Source of the DNA: an uncultured Mesorhizobium sp.
Lineage (GTDB): Bacteria; Pseudomonadota; Alphaproteobacteria; Rhizobiales; Rhizobiaceae
DNA length: 5,107 nucleotides
Assembly: GCA_950071955.1 (NCBI GenBank)
Contig: CATMOC010000326.1
Location: 1-5,107 of the forward strand
Direction of reading: 5' to 3'
Made by a program: the position numbers and the translations under genes. How positions within the stretch are numbered: the stretch's first letter is position 1; every line of letters starts with the position of its first letter. Below the pieces are notes generated by a model that was not told the origin of the DNA, did no database searches, and was given only the letters and a program-made list of their open reading frames with translations. Below are positions 1-5,107 of this stretch, in pieces.

Positions 1-199
1 AGTCGGAATGGCCGCTGGCGAGGTGGTCTTCGAAGGCCCGGCCGAGGACCTGACGACCGAAGCCGTCCGCATGATCTATGGCGCCGTTAGCGACGGATCG
101 GACATCTCTGAAGAAATCACCTCGACCAGCATCGATACGCGCCGGCCGAAGGTCAAGGCATCCACCGCATCGCTGGAACCGGCATTGGCTGGCTTTTGA
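1..199 (+). CDS. phnC: Phosphonate ABC transporter ATP-binding protein PhnC, C-terminal fragment
   Basis: This is the last 65 codons of an ABC ATPase that energises phosphonate import at the cytoplasmic face of the membrane. The first complete codon is at base 2 and the TGA is at 197-199. The visible part begins VGMAAGEVVFEGPAEDL and continues to AVRMIYG, the pattern of the last beta strand and C-terminal helix of PhnC-type ATPases: a glycine-rich turn, then 'x-V-F-x-G-P' and a terminal 'IYG'. The Walker A, signature and Walker B motifs lie upstream of the window. After IYG there is a polar tail of about 40 residues rich in Ser and Thr, which looks disordered. The assignment rests mainly on position directly before phnD and two phnE genes, because the fragment alone could be any importer ATPase. 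An ATG at base 8 is internal and not the gene start. Confidence 0.85.
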   Translation, partial: VGMAAGEVVFEGPAEDLTTEAVRMIYGAVSDGSDISEEITSTSIDTRRPKVKASTASLEPALAGF

Positions 200-230
200 C
201 GGGCGGGATCGAGTAGCCCGCGTAACGGGC
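200..230 (+). other. Mutually exclusive short stems after phnC
   Basis: Three 5-base blocks follow the phnC stop: CGGGC at 200-204, GCCCG at 216-220 and CGGGC at 226-230. The middle block can pair with either neighbour, with loops of 11 or 5 bases, so the transcript can form one stem or the other but not both. There is no U tract, so this is not a standard terminator. It could mark the phnC/phnD boundary for RNA processing or could be chance in GC-rich DNA. Confidence 0.3.
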
Positions 231-249
231 CTCCACGAAATCCAGGCAA

Positions 250-263
250 CCGGCGCGAGCCGG
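250..263 (+). other. GCGA-tetraloop hairpin in the phnD leader
   Basis: CCGGC (250-254) and GCCGG (259-263) form a perfect 5-bp stem closed by a GCGA loop, a GNRA-type tetraloop that is unusually stable in RNA. It sits 7 bases before the phnD Shine-Dalgarno sequence and leaves that sequence free. It could protect the 5' end of a processed phnD mRNA. The structure is seen directly; the role is inference. Confidence 0.4.
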
Positions 264-270
264 ATCCAAC

Positions 271-277
271 AGGAGAG
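271..277 (+). promoter_or_regulatory. Strong ribosome binding site of phnD
   Basis: AGGAGAG lies 6 bases before the ATG at 284. It is the best Shine-Dalgarno match in the window and fixes the phnD start. The strength fits the high expression usually needed for a periplasmic binding protein. Confidence 0.8.
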
Positions 278-283
278 ACATCG

Positions 284-1195
284 ATGTTCAAAAAGGCACT
301 GATGGGCGCCGTCGCGCTCGCCGCCCTCGCAGTCGGTTCGGCGCAGGCGGAGGATCTGAAGGACTTCCGCATCGGCATTCTCGGCGGCGAGAACGAGGCC
401 GATCGGCTGCGCAACTTCCAGTGCATGGTCGACAAGCTCCCGGGCGTTCTCGGCGTCGAGAAGGTGTCGCTGTTCCCGGCGGCCGACTATGACGGCGTGA
501 TCCAGGGTCTGCTCGGCGGCACGCTCGACTACGCCGAACTCGGCGCTTCGGGCTATGCCAAGGTCTATCTGGAGAACCCGGAAGCGGTCGACCCGATCCT
601 GACGACGATCCAGACCGACGGTTCCACCGGCTATCACTCCGTGATGGTCGCCCGAGCCGATTCCGGCCTCACGTCGCTCAACGACCTCAAGGGCAAGAAG
701 CTGGGCTTCGCCGATCCGGACTCCACCTCCGGCTACCTCGTGCCGGTCGTCACCCTGCCGAAGGACCTCGGCGGCGTCGCCGTGAAGGATTATTTCGCCG
801 AGACCGGTTTCGGCGGCGGCCATGAGAACCTGGTTCTCGAAGTCGTCAAGGGCACTTTCGACGCCGGCACCACCTGGGCTTCGGGCGTCGGCGAATTCAA
901 GGACGGCTATACCTCCGGCAACCTGCGCAAGATGGTCGACAAGGGCATCCTCGACATGGACGATCTCGTCGAGATCTGGAAGTCGCCGCTGATCCCGAAC
1001 GGCCCGATCGTCGTTCGCACGTCGATGAACGACGACATGAAGACCAAGTTCAAGGACTTCATGCTGGCGCTGCCCGAGAGCGATCCGGCCTGCTTCTCCG
1101 CCATCCAGGGCGGCGACTTCAAGGGTTTCACGGAAGTGACTCCGGCCTTCTATCAGCCGATCATCGACGCCCGTAAGGCGCAGATCGGCTCGTAA
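284..1195 (+). CDS. phnD: Phosphonate ABC transporter substrate-binding protein PhnD
   Basis: This 303-residue periplasmic protein binds phosphonates and hands them to the PhnE permease. Residues 1-22 form a Sec signal peptide: FKK, a hydrophobic Ala/Leu/Val core, and AQA before a likely cleavage at Glu23. The mature part is a two-lobed binding protein. The segment RIGILGGENEADRLRN (29-44) opens lobe one, FPAADYDGVIQGLLGGTLDYAELGASGYAK follows at about 64-93, and DPDSTSGYLVP (144-154) carries the Ser-Thr-Ser that in the E. coli PhnD family holds the phosphonate oxygens. His180 and Asp193 (in KGTFDAGTTW) fall where the family places further ligand contacts. There are only two cysteines, Cys47 and Cys270, which could form a disulfide. 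The length is slightly below the E. coli protein. The start is fixed by a strong AGGAGAG site. A stable hairpin follows the stop codon. The exact substrate range (2-aminoethylphosphonate or other phosphonates) cannot be read from the sequence. Confidence 0.95.
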   Translation: MFKKALMGAVALAALAVGSAQAEDLKDFRIGILGGENEADRLRNFQCMVDKLPGVLGVEKVSLFPAADYDGVIQGLLGGTLDYAELGASGYAKVYLENPEAVDPILTTIQTDGSTGYHSVMVARADSGLTSLNDLKGKKLGFADPDSTSGYLVPVVTLPKDLGGVAVKDYFAETGFGGGHENLVLEVVKGTFDAGTTWASGVGEFKDGYTSGNLRKMVDKGILDMDDLVEIWKSPLIPNGPIVVRTSMNDDMKTKFKDFMLALPESDPACFSAIQGGDFKGFTEVTPAFYQPIIDARKAQIGS

Positions 1196-1208
1196 GCATC
1201 AGCCAACC

Positions 1209-1244
1209 GGACGCGCCGTCCGCGAACCAGCGGGCGGCGCGTCT
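1209..1244 (+). terminator. Strong intercistronic hairpin between phnD and phnE1 (attenuator or 3' stabiliser)
   Basis: Bases 1211-1223 pair with 1230-1242 as a 13-bp stem with a single G-U wobble (1219 with 1234) around the 6-base loop GAACCA. The pairs 1210 with 1243 (G-C) and 1209 with 1244 (G-U) extend it to 15. It starts 13 bases after the phnD stop. The bases after it (TTGCATGTTC) are only mildly T-rich, so it is not a classical strong terminator. Known hairpins after binding-protein genes in ABC operons protect the upstream mRNA from 3' exonucleases or cause partial termination, giving more binding protein than permease. That role is inferred here. Confidence 0.65.
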
Positions 1245-1282
1245 TGCATGTTCGGACAAGGTATGTTCAGCGCGGGATCGAA

Positions 1283-2251
1283 ATGACGGCCACCATGACG
1301 GCGACGCCGCTTTCCGAGACGGGCCATCTCGTCGAGCGCCACTGGCGGGAACTGGCGGGCCGCCGCCGCATGTACACCCTGCTCGGGTTCGGGGTCTTCA
1401 TTGCCGCCATGACGGCGTCGCTCTGGTTCGCGAACGAGACCAATGCCGGCAAATTCTTCGACCGGCTGCCTTATTTCTTCGATTTCATTTCCATGCTCGT
1501 CCCGCGCGACGGATGGGAAGTCTGGCGGGCGATGTTCGATCTGCCCTCGCCCCATTTCGACGGAAGCCTGAAGTTCGACTATCCGGAAGGGCGGGTCTAC
1601 CTCACGGAGACGCTCTATCTTCCCGAATATTTCTACAAGATGATCGAAACGCTGAATATCGCGGCGGTCTCGACCCTGATCGGTTTCGGCGCGGGGTTCC
1701 TGCTCTGCTTCCTCGCTGCGCGCAACCTCGTGGCGAACCGCTGGCTGCGCTTCTTCGTGCGTCGTTTCATGGAAATCCTGCGCGCCTTTCCCGAGATCGT
1801 CATTTCGGGATTTTTTCTCGCGATCTTCTCGCTGGGTGCCGTACCCGCGATGATCGCGGTGACGATCCATACCATCGGGGCCCTGGGGAAGATGTTCTTC
1901 GAGGTGGTCGAAAACGCCGACATGCGCCCGGAAGAGGGCCTGCGCGCCGCCGGGGGCAACTGGACCGAGCGGGTCTGGTTCGGCATCGTCCCGCAGGTGC
2001 TGCCGAACTTCCTGAGCTACGGCCTGCTGCGTTTCGAGATCAACGTGCGCGCCTCGACAATTATCGGCGCCGTTGGCGGCGGCGGCATCGGCGAGGCGCT
2101 GAGGCTTTCGATCAGCCGCGGCCACGAGGCCAAGACGCTCGCCATCGTCCTTCTCCTTTTCACCACGATCGTCGTCGTCGACCAGTTCTCCGCCTGGATG
2201 CGCAAGCGCCTGGTTGGTTCGCAAGCCTTCGAGTTCGGTCGGGGGGCCTGA
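1283..2251 (+). CDS. phnE: Phosphonate ABC transporter permease, first copy (PhnE1)
   Basis: This is an inner-membrane permease subunit of the phosphonate importer, 322 residues from the chosen ATG. Membrane segments are visible at about 31-50, 122-147, 170-200 and 284-301, with weaker hydrophobic stretches between 235 and 270. The cytoplasmic EAA loop that docks on the ATPase is at about 216-241 (EEGLRAAGGNW ... IVPQVLP), and RASTIIGAVGGGGIG at 256-270 is the usual following signature. The first loop (about 51-118) is longer than in small PhnE proteins and should be extracytoplasmic. The frame is open back to a TTG at 1244, but that codon lies in the strong hairpin and would add 13 charged residues, so ATG 1283 is preferred. 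Only a weak GGGA (1274-1277) precedes it; ATG 1295 is a further option. The stop codon is 4 bases before phnE2, which implies translational coupling. Confidence 0.92.
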   Translation: MTATMTATPLSETGHLVERHWRELAGRRRMYTLLGFGVFIAAMTASLWFANETNAGKFFDRLPYFFDFISMLVPRDGWEVWRAMFDLPSPHFDGSLKFDYPEGRVYLTETLYLPEYFYKMIETLNIAAVSTLIGFGAGFLLCFLAARNLVANRWLRFFVRRFMEILRAFPEIVISGFFLAIFSLGAVPAMIAVTIHTIGALGKMFFEVVENADMRPEEGLRAAGGNWTERVWFGIVPQVLPNFLSYGLLRFEINVRASTIIGAVGGGGIGEALRLSISRGHEAKTLAIVLLLFTTIVVVDQFSAWMRKRLVGSQAFEFGRGA

Positions 2252-2255
2252 GACC

Positions 2256-3788
2256 ATGGCGCTGCTGTCCGCATCCGAGATAGGCAAAGTGGCTGCGCGC
2301 CATCCCGCGCTCTTTAAGCGCTCGTTCGCGCAGCGGTTCACCGGCTCGCTGGTCGCCGCCGGGATCGCGCTCTACCTCGTCTTCGCCTGGTGGTTCTTCT
2401 CCATCGGGACGGTGTTGTCTAACGGCAACTGGGACATCGCCGGCAACTACCTCGCCGACTGGGTTTCCTACGAAGTCCGGCCGGACGTGGAATTCGCGGA
2501 AAGCCACCTGGTGATATCCTATCCGCGCTTCTCTCCGCTTGGAGAAAATCCGCAGCCGGGCTGGGTGACCACCGAACGCGCCGTCGTCGAACGCGTCGTG
2601 AATGGTCCGGACACCTCGAAAGGTTCGGGTGGCGGGCAGGACAGTTCGTTCGGCAGCCTGCTCGGGCCGGTCGGAGGGGACACCGCGCCCGCCGCGGAAC
2701 GCGAACCGGCGGCGACGCCAGAGAGCCCGGAACGGGGGCCGGAAACCGTCCGCGAGGAGGAGATCGTGCGGACCGTCGTCGAGATCGGTCCGACGGCCGC
2801 GATCGATATCCGCCCAGGACGCGTCACCGTCACGCGCGGGACCGAAATCCTCGATGTCGACATCGTGCGCAACGAGAGCGTGATCCCACGCGCTCCCCTG
2901 CCTGCCTGGGCCCAGCAGCGCGCGACCGGTGGGAAGATCATCGTCAGCTTCGGTTTCTCGGGACGTGCCGAGATCGAGAGCGACGAAGTCAAGATCCGCC
3001 ACCGTTTCTGGGGCTGGGAGAACTTCGTCTTCGACACGAACTCGCCTTTCTGGGGCAAATCCTTCGGAGAAGTCGTGTCGCTGATCGCGGCGGGACCGCG
3101 GCTGGTCCCCGAAATATCCAACTTTGCTCTTGCCGTGAACAACATCCTCTACAATGCCGAATGGCAGCATGCCGACGTATGGATCAAGCTGCTGCAGACC
3201 ATCGTCATGGCCTTCGTGGGGACGGTCTTCGCGTCGCTGTTGGCATTTCCGCTCGCCTTCGCGGCGGCGCGCAACATCACGCCCAACTTCTTCGCCAATC
3301 AGGTCTTCAAGCGCCTGTTCGACTTTCTCCGTTCCGTCGACATGCTGATATGGGCGTTGTTCTTCACCCGTGCCTTCGGCCCCGGCCCGCTGGCCGGCAT
3401 CTCGGCGATCTTCTTCACCGACACCGGCACCTTCGGGAAACTCTATTCCGAGACGCTGGAAAACATCGACGACAAGCAGCGCGAGGGCGTCCGATCGGTC
3501 GGCGCGGCCCCGGCAGTGGTGCAGCGCTACGGCGTCCTGCCGCAGGTGCTTCCGGTGTTTCTCAGTCAGTCTCTCTACTTTTGGGAATCGAACACGCGCT
3601 CGGCGACCATCATCGGCGCCGTCGGCGCGGGAGGCATCGGCCTGAAGTTGTGGGAGGCGATGCGCACCAACCAGGACTGGGAGAACGTCGCCTACATGGT
3701 CGTGCTCATCCTGATCGTCGTCTTCGTCTTCGACAACATCTCGAACTTTTTCCGCCAGCGCCTGATGGAGGGCTCGTCCCGCTCTTGA
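2256..3788 (+). CDS. phnE: Phosphonate ABC transporter permease, second copy (PhnE2), with large extracytoplasmic insert
   Basis: This is the second permease subunit, probably pairing with PhnE1 as a heterodimer. From ATG 2256 it has 510 residues, far more than the 260-330 usual for PhnE. One membrane segment lies at about 30-50, and the permease core occupies about 308-510. The core has a helix at 308-337 ending in FAAARNI (compare FLAARNL in PhnE1), a segment near 363-388, the EAA loop at about 409-433 (REGVRSVGAAP ... VLPQVLP), TIIGAVGAGGIG at 451-462, and a last helix at 478-493. Between them, residues 51-305 form an insert expected to face the periplasm: a Trp/Tyr-rich part, a Gly/Ser/Pro/Glu-rich linker (about 117-170), then beta-like Val/Ile-rich stretches (170-260). 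A TTG at 2214 would extend the protein by 14 residues into phnE1. ATG 2256 is preferred, with the G run at 2241-2246 as a possible ribosome site. Confidence 0.9.
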   Translation: MALLSASEIGKVAARHPALFKRSFAQRFTGSLVAAGIALYLVFAWWFFSIGTVLSNGNWDIAGNYLADWVSYEVRPDVEFAESHLVISYPRFSPLGENPQPGWVTTERAVVERVVNGPDTSKGSGGGQDSSFGSLLGPVGGDTAPAAEREPAATPESPERGPETVREEEIVRTVVEIGPTAAIDIRPGRVTVTRGTEILDVDIVRNESVIPRAPLPAWAQQRATGGKIIVSFGFSGRAEIESDEVKIRHRFWGWENFVFDTNSPFWGKSFGEVVSLIAAGPRLVPEISNFALAVNNILYNAEWQHADVWIKLLQTIVMAFVGTVFASLLAFPLAFAAARNITPNFFANQVFKRLFDFLRSVDMLIWALFFTRAFGPGPLAGISAIFFTDTGTFGKLYSETLENIDDKQREGVRSVGAAPAVVQRYGVLPQVLPVFLSQSLYFWESNTRSATIIGAVGAGGIGLKLWEAMRTNQDWENVAYMVVLILIVVFVFDNISNFFRQRLMEGSSRS

Positions 3789-3840
3789 TGACTTTGCCGG
3801 ACCGATTTGCTATCTGGCCGTAGCCGTCGGCGGCTTCGTC

Positions 3841-3856
3841 ATTTTGTCACGAAAAT
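3841..3856. promoter_or_regulatory. AT-rich palindrome, possible operator
   Basis: ATTTT (3841-3845) and AAAAT (3852-3856) are inverted arms around GTCACG. The 16-bp dyad stands out in GC-rich surroundings and lies about 50 bases before the DUF1045 start, where a repressor or activator could bind. The size resembles dimeric-regulator sites, for example those of GntR-family PhnF proteins known from phn operons, but no specific consensus is matched. Confidence 0.25.
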
Positions 3857-3867
3857 CGCCTATCCCG

Positions 3868-3883
3868 TCGCCTTCGGCGAGGA
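3868..3883 (+). promoter_or_regulatory. Ribosome binding site of the DUF1045 gene, partly inside a small hairpin
   Basis: GAGGA at 3879-3883 is 9 bases before the ATG at 3893 and supports that start. TCGCC (3868-3872) can pair with GGCGA (3876-3880) over a TTC loop, covering the first two bases of the ribosome site. The stem is only 5 bp, so any damping of translation would be mild. Confidence 0.5.
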
Positions 3884-3892
3884 CCGTTTCCC

Positions 3893-4600
3893 ATGCGCTA
3901 TGCCATCTATTTCACGCCGCCTCATGACGACCCGCTGACGCAGGCGGCGGCGCGTTGGCTCGGGCGCGATCCCTTCACCGGCGCGTCTGTTCCGGCTCCT
4001 TCGGTGCCCGGACTTTCGGCGGAAGAACTCGCCTACCATACGGCGTCTGCGCGTCGCTACGGTTTCCACGCCACGCTCAAGGCGCCGTTTGCCCTGGCCC
4101 CAGGCGAGAGCGAGCCTGCACTTCTTGCCGCCTTCGATACCTTTTCCGCCAGCGTCGAACCAGTATATCTCCCGGCCATGAAGTTGAGGCAGATCAGCCG
4201 CTTCTTCGCACTGACGCCTGCCGACCGGAGCCCGGCGCTGGAGCGTCTGGCGAGCGACGTCGTCGTCGCATTCGATCGCTTTCGCGCGCCCATGACCGAT
4301 GCGGACATCGCGCGGCGCAATCCCGAATCGCTGAAGCCGGCCGAACTGAAGTACCTCCACCAGTGGGGATACCCGTACGTCTTCGAATCCTTCTTCTTCC
4401 ACATGACCCTCTCGGGCCGGATATCGGATGCCGATGCCCCGCGCTTCAGCGGAGCGGTGGAAGCCTTCTTCGGTCCCCTGCTGGGCGAGCCGCTTGACAT
4501 CGCATCGCTCGCGCTCTTCGTGGAGCCGGAACCGGGCGCGCCGTTCACCGTGCTGGCGCACCGCCCGTTGGGGCAGATGCAGCAACGAAAGTCCGCCTGA
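3893..4600 (+). CDS. DUF1045 phosphonate-operon protein, 2H phosphoesterase-like
   Basis: This is a soluble 235-residue protein of the family found beside C-P lyase genes (DUF1045, 'putative phosphonate metabolism protein'). Two His-x-Thr motifs are visible: GFHATLKAPF with His59 and Thr61, and FFFHMTLSG with His170 and Thr172. They are about 110 residues apart, each in a hydrophobic strand context. That is the hallmark of 2H phosphoesterases, which open cyclic phosphates or hydrolyse 2',3'-type phosphodiesters using the two histidines. The N-terminus RYAIYFTPP also fits the first strand of that fold. In C-P lyase operons a 2H protein has been proposed (called PhnPP in some literature, from memory) to open 5-phosphoribosyl 1,2-cyclic phosphate, replacing PhnP. 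The function here is inferred from motifs and context. The start is supported by GAGGA at 3879-3883. The stop directly abuts phnM. Confidence 0.9.
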   Translation: MRYAIYFTPPHDDPLTQAAARWLGRDPFTGASVPAPSVPGLSAEELAYHTASARRYGFHATLKAPFALAPGESEPALLAAFDTFSASVEPVYLPAMKLRQISRFFALTPADRSPALERLASDVVVAFDRFRAPMTDADIARRNPESLKPAELKYLHQWGYPYVFESFFFHMTLSGRISDADAPRFSGAVEAFFGPLLGEPLDIASLALFVEPEPGAPFTVLAHRPLGQMQQRKSA

Positions 4601-5107
4601 ATGACCGCCGAAACCGTATTGTCCAATGCAAGGATCGTTCTCGCCGACGAGATCGTCGATGGATCGGTCGTCATCCGCGACGGCTTGGTCGCAGACGTCT
4701 CGCCCGGCAAGGTGGCGTCAGGCGAGGATTTCGGTGGCGACTACCTGATCCCGGGGCTGGTCGAACTCCACACCGATCACCTTGAAGGCCATTATGCGCC
4801 GCGCCCGAAGGTTCGCTGGAATCCGCTCGCCGCCGTTCTGGCGCACGATGCGCAGGTGGCGACGTCCGGCATCACGACCGTGTTCGATGCCTTGCGTGTG
4901 GGGCTGGGCGAGGATGCCGACATCGACGCCGCCGAGGTGCGCCATCTGGCCGATGCAATCGAGGACGGAGTGCGCAAGGACCGCCTGCGCGCCGACCATT
5001 TTCTCCATCTGCGGTGCGAGGTTTCGGCCGACGACTGCCTGGAAGGTTTCGCGCTGTTTGATGGCGACGAGCGCGTCAGGCTCGTCTCCCTGATGGACCA
5101 TGCACCG
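4601..5107 (+). CDS. phnM: Alpha-D-ribose 1-methylphosphonate 5-triphosphate diphosphatase PhnM, N-terminal part
   Basis: The frame is open from ATG 4601 to the right edge (169 codons, no stop). PhnM is a cytoplasmic amidohydrolase-superfamily enzyme that removes pyrophosphate from ribosyl phosphonate triphosphate, giving the 5-phosphate substrate of C-P lyase. The start reads as an amidohydrolase N-terminal beta domain (NARIVLADEIVDGSVVIRDG), then DYLIPGLVELHTDHLEGH at about 48-64, where His57 and Asp59 form the metal-binding H-x-D. The PhnM-typical features PRPKVRW (67-73), ADHFLHLRCEV (131-141) and VSLMDHAP at the edge follow. The rest, normally a further 200 or so residues with the remaining metal ligands, is outside the window. 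The ATG begins immediately after the TGA of the DUF1045 gene. Only a weak GAAAG-like purine run lies upstream, so translation is probably coupled. Confidence 0.93.
   Translation, partial: MTAETVLSNARIVLADEIVDGSVVIRDGLVADVSPGKVASGEDFGGDYLIPGLVELHTDHLEGHYAPRPKVRWNPLAAVLAHDAQVATSGITTVFDALRVGLGEDADIDAAEVRHLADAIEDGVRKDRLRADHFLHLRCEVSADDCLEGFALFDGDERVRLVSLMDHAP

Larger units (their letters stand above)
3789..3892 (+). other. Intergenic gap between phnE2 and the DUF1045 gene
   Basis: This 104-base gap is the longest non-coding stretch in the window. It is more AT-rich than the genes in places (3841-3865). It contains the palindrome and the ribosome-site hairpin listed separately. A poor promoter-like pair, TTGATG (3785-3790) and TGCTAT (3808-3813) with 17 bases between, matches only 4 of 6 and 3 of 6 consensus bases. 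A secondary promoter for the downstream catabolic genes is possible but not demonstrated. No T-tract terminator is visible. Confidence 0.5.

Noticed and set aside
1244..1282. TTG start for phnE1
   Set aside because: The codon lies at the end of the strong hairpin, has no proper ribosome site, and would add a charged, unconserved-looking segment. The ATG at 1283 is simpler.
2214..2255. TTG start for phnE2 overlapping phnE1
   Set aside because: It adds 14 Ser/Pro/Gly-rich residues unlike a PhnE N-terminus. The ATG at 2256, 4 bases after the phnE1 stop, begins the typical MALLSAS-like N-terminus.
1513..2283. 256-residue + strand frame overlapping phnE1
   Set aside because: It is Arg/Pro/His-rich with no hydrophobic helices. 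It is the out-of-frame reading of phnE1.
1199..2341. 380-residue open frame on the - strand opposite phnE1
   Set aside because: It is rich in Arg, Glu, Asp, Gln and His with no recognisable motif, as expected for the reverse frame of GC-rich coding DNA. The + strand encodes a clear permease with an EAA loop.
2160..3170. 336-residue open frame on the - strand opposite phnE2, and a 208-residue frame nested within it
   Set aside because: Same shadow composition (Arg/Asp/Gly-rich). It coincides with the unusual insert of PhnE2, so it was considered, but the + strand frame is continuous from a membrane helix to a full permease core.
3785..3813. Sigma-70-type promoter at the end of phnE2
   Set aside because: TTGATG with TGCTAT at 17 bases matches the consensus poorly. 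The better -10-like CTATCT at 3810-3815 gives a spacer that is too long.
3837..3850. Pho box (PhoB binding site) before the DUF1045 gene
   Set aside because: Two GTCA-containing repeats are present, but their spacing is 8 bases rather than the 11 of a canonical Pho box, and the flanks do not match.
3860..4585. 241-residue - strand frame opposite the DUF1045 gene
   Set aside because: It has highly basic, shadow-like composition, while the + strand frame has both H-x-T motifs and a ribosome site.

Overview
The window is a GC-rich stretch of a phosphonate uptake and degradation (phn) operon. All genes lie on the + strand. In order it holds the 3' end of phnC (ABC ATPase), phnD (periplasmic phosphonate-binding protein), two consecutive permease genes (phnE1 and phnE2), a DUF1045-type 2H phosphoesterase-like gene, and the 5' part of phnM, which runs off the right edge. 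The GC-rich codon use, the split permease pair, and a DUF1045 gene placed before phnM all suggest an alphaproteobacterium, probably of the Rhizobiales/Hyphomicrobiales. This is inferred from protein character and gene order, not from a search.

Layout: bases 1-199 are the PhnC tail. Bases 200-283 are a leader with short GC hairpins ending in a strong Shine-Dalgarno (SD) sequence for phnD (284-1195). A long, nearly perfect hairpin (1209-1244) follows phnD, then phnE1 (best start 1283, end 2251). Four bases later comes phnE2 (best start 2256, end 3788). A 104-base gap (3789-3892) carries an AT-rich palindrome and an SD partly inside a small hairpin. The DUF1045 gene (3893-4600) abuts phnM (4601 to the edge) with no spacer.

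How they work together: PhnD captures phosphonates in the periplasm and delivers them to a membrane channel built from PhnE1 and PhnE2, driven by PhnC. Inside the cell, the C-P lyase pathway uses PhnM to remove pyrophosphate from the ribosyl phosphonate triphosphate intermediate. C-P lyase (PhnJ, not in this window) then releases the alkane and leaves a ribosyl cyclic phosphate. The 2H-type protein is a plausible phosphodiesterase for that cyclic phosphate, a step done in E. coli by the unrelated PhnP.

The system is a known type. The most unusual parts are the large extracytoplasmic insert in PhnE2, the RNA hairpins flanking phnD, and the uncharacterised role of the DUF1045 protein.
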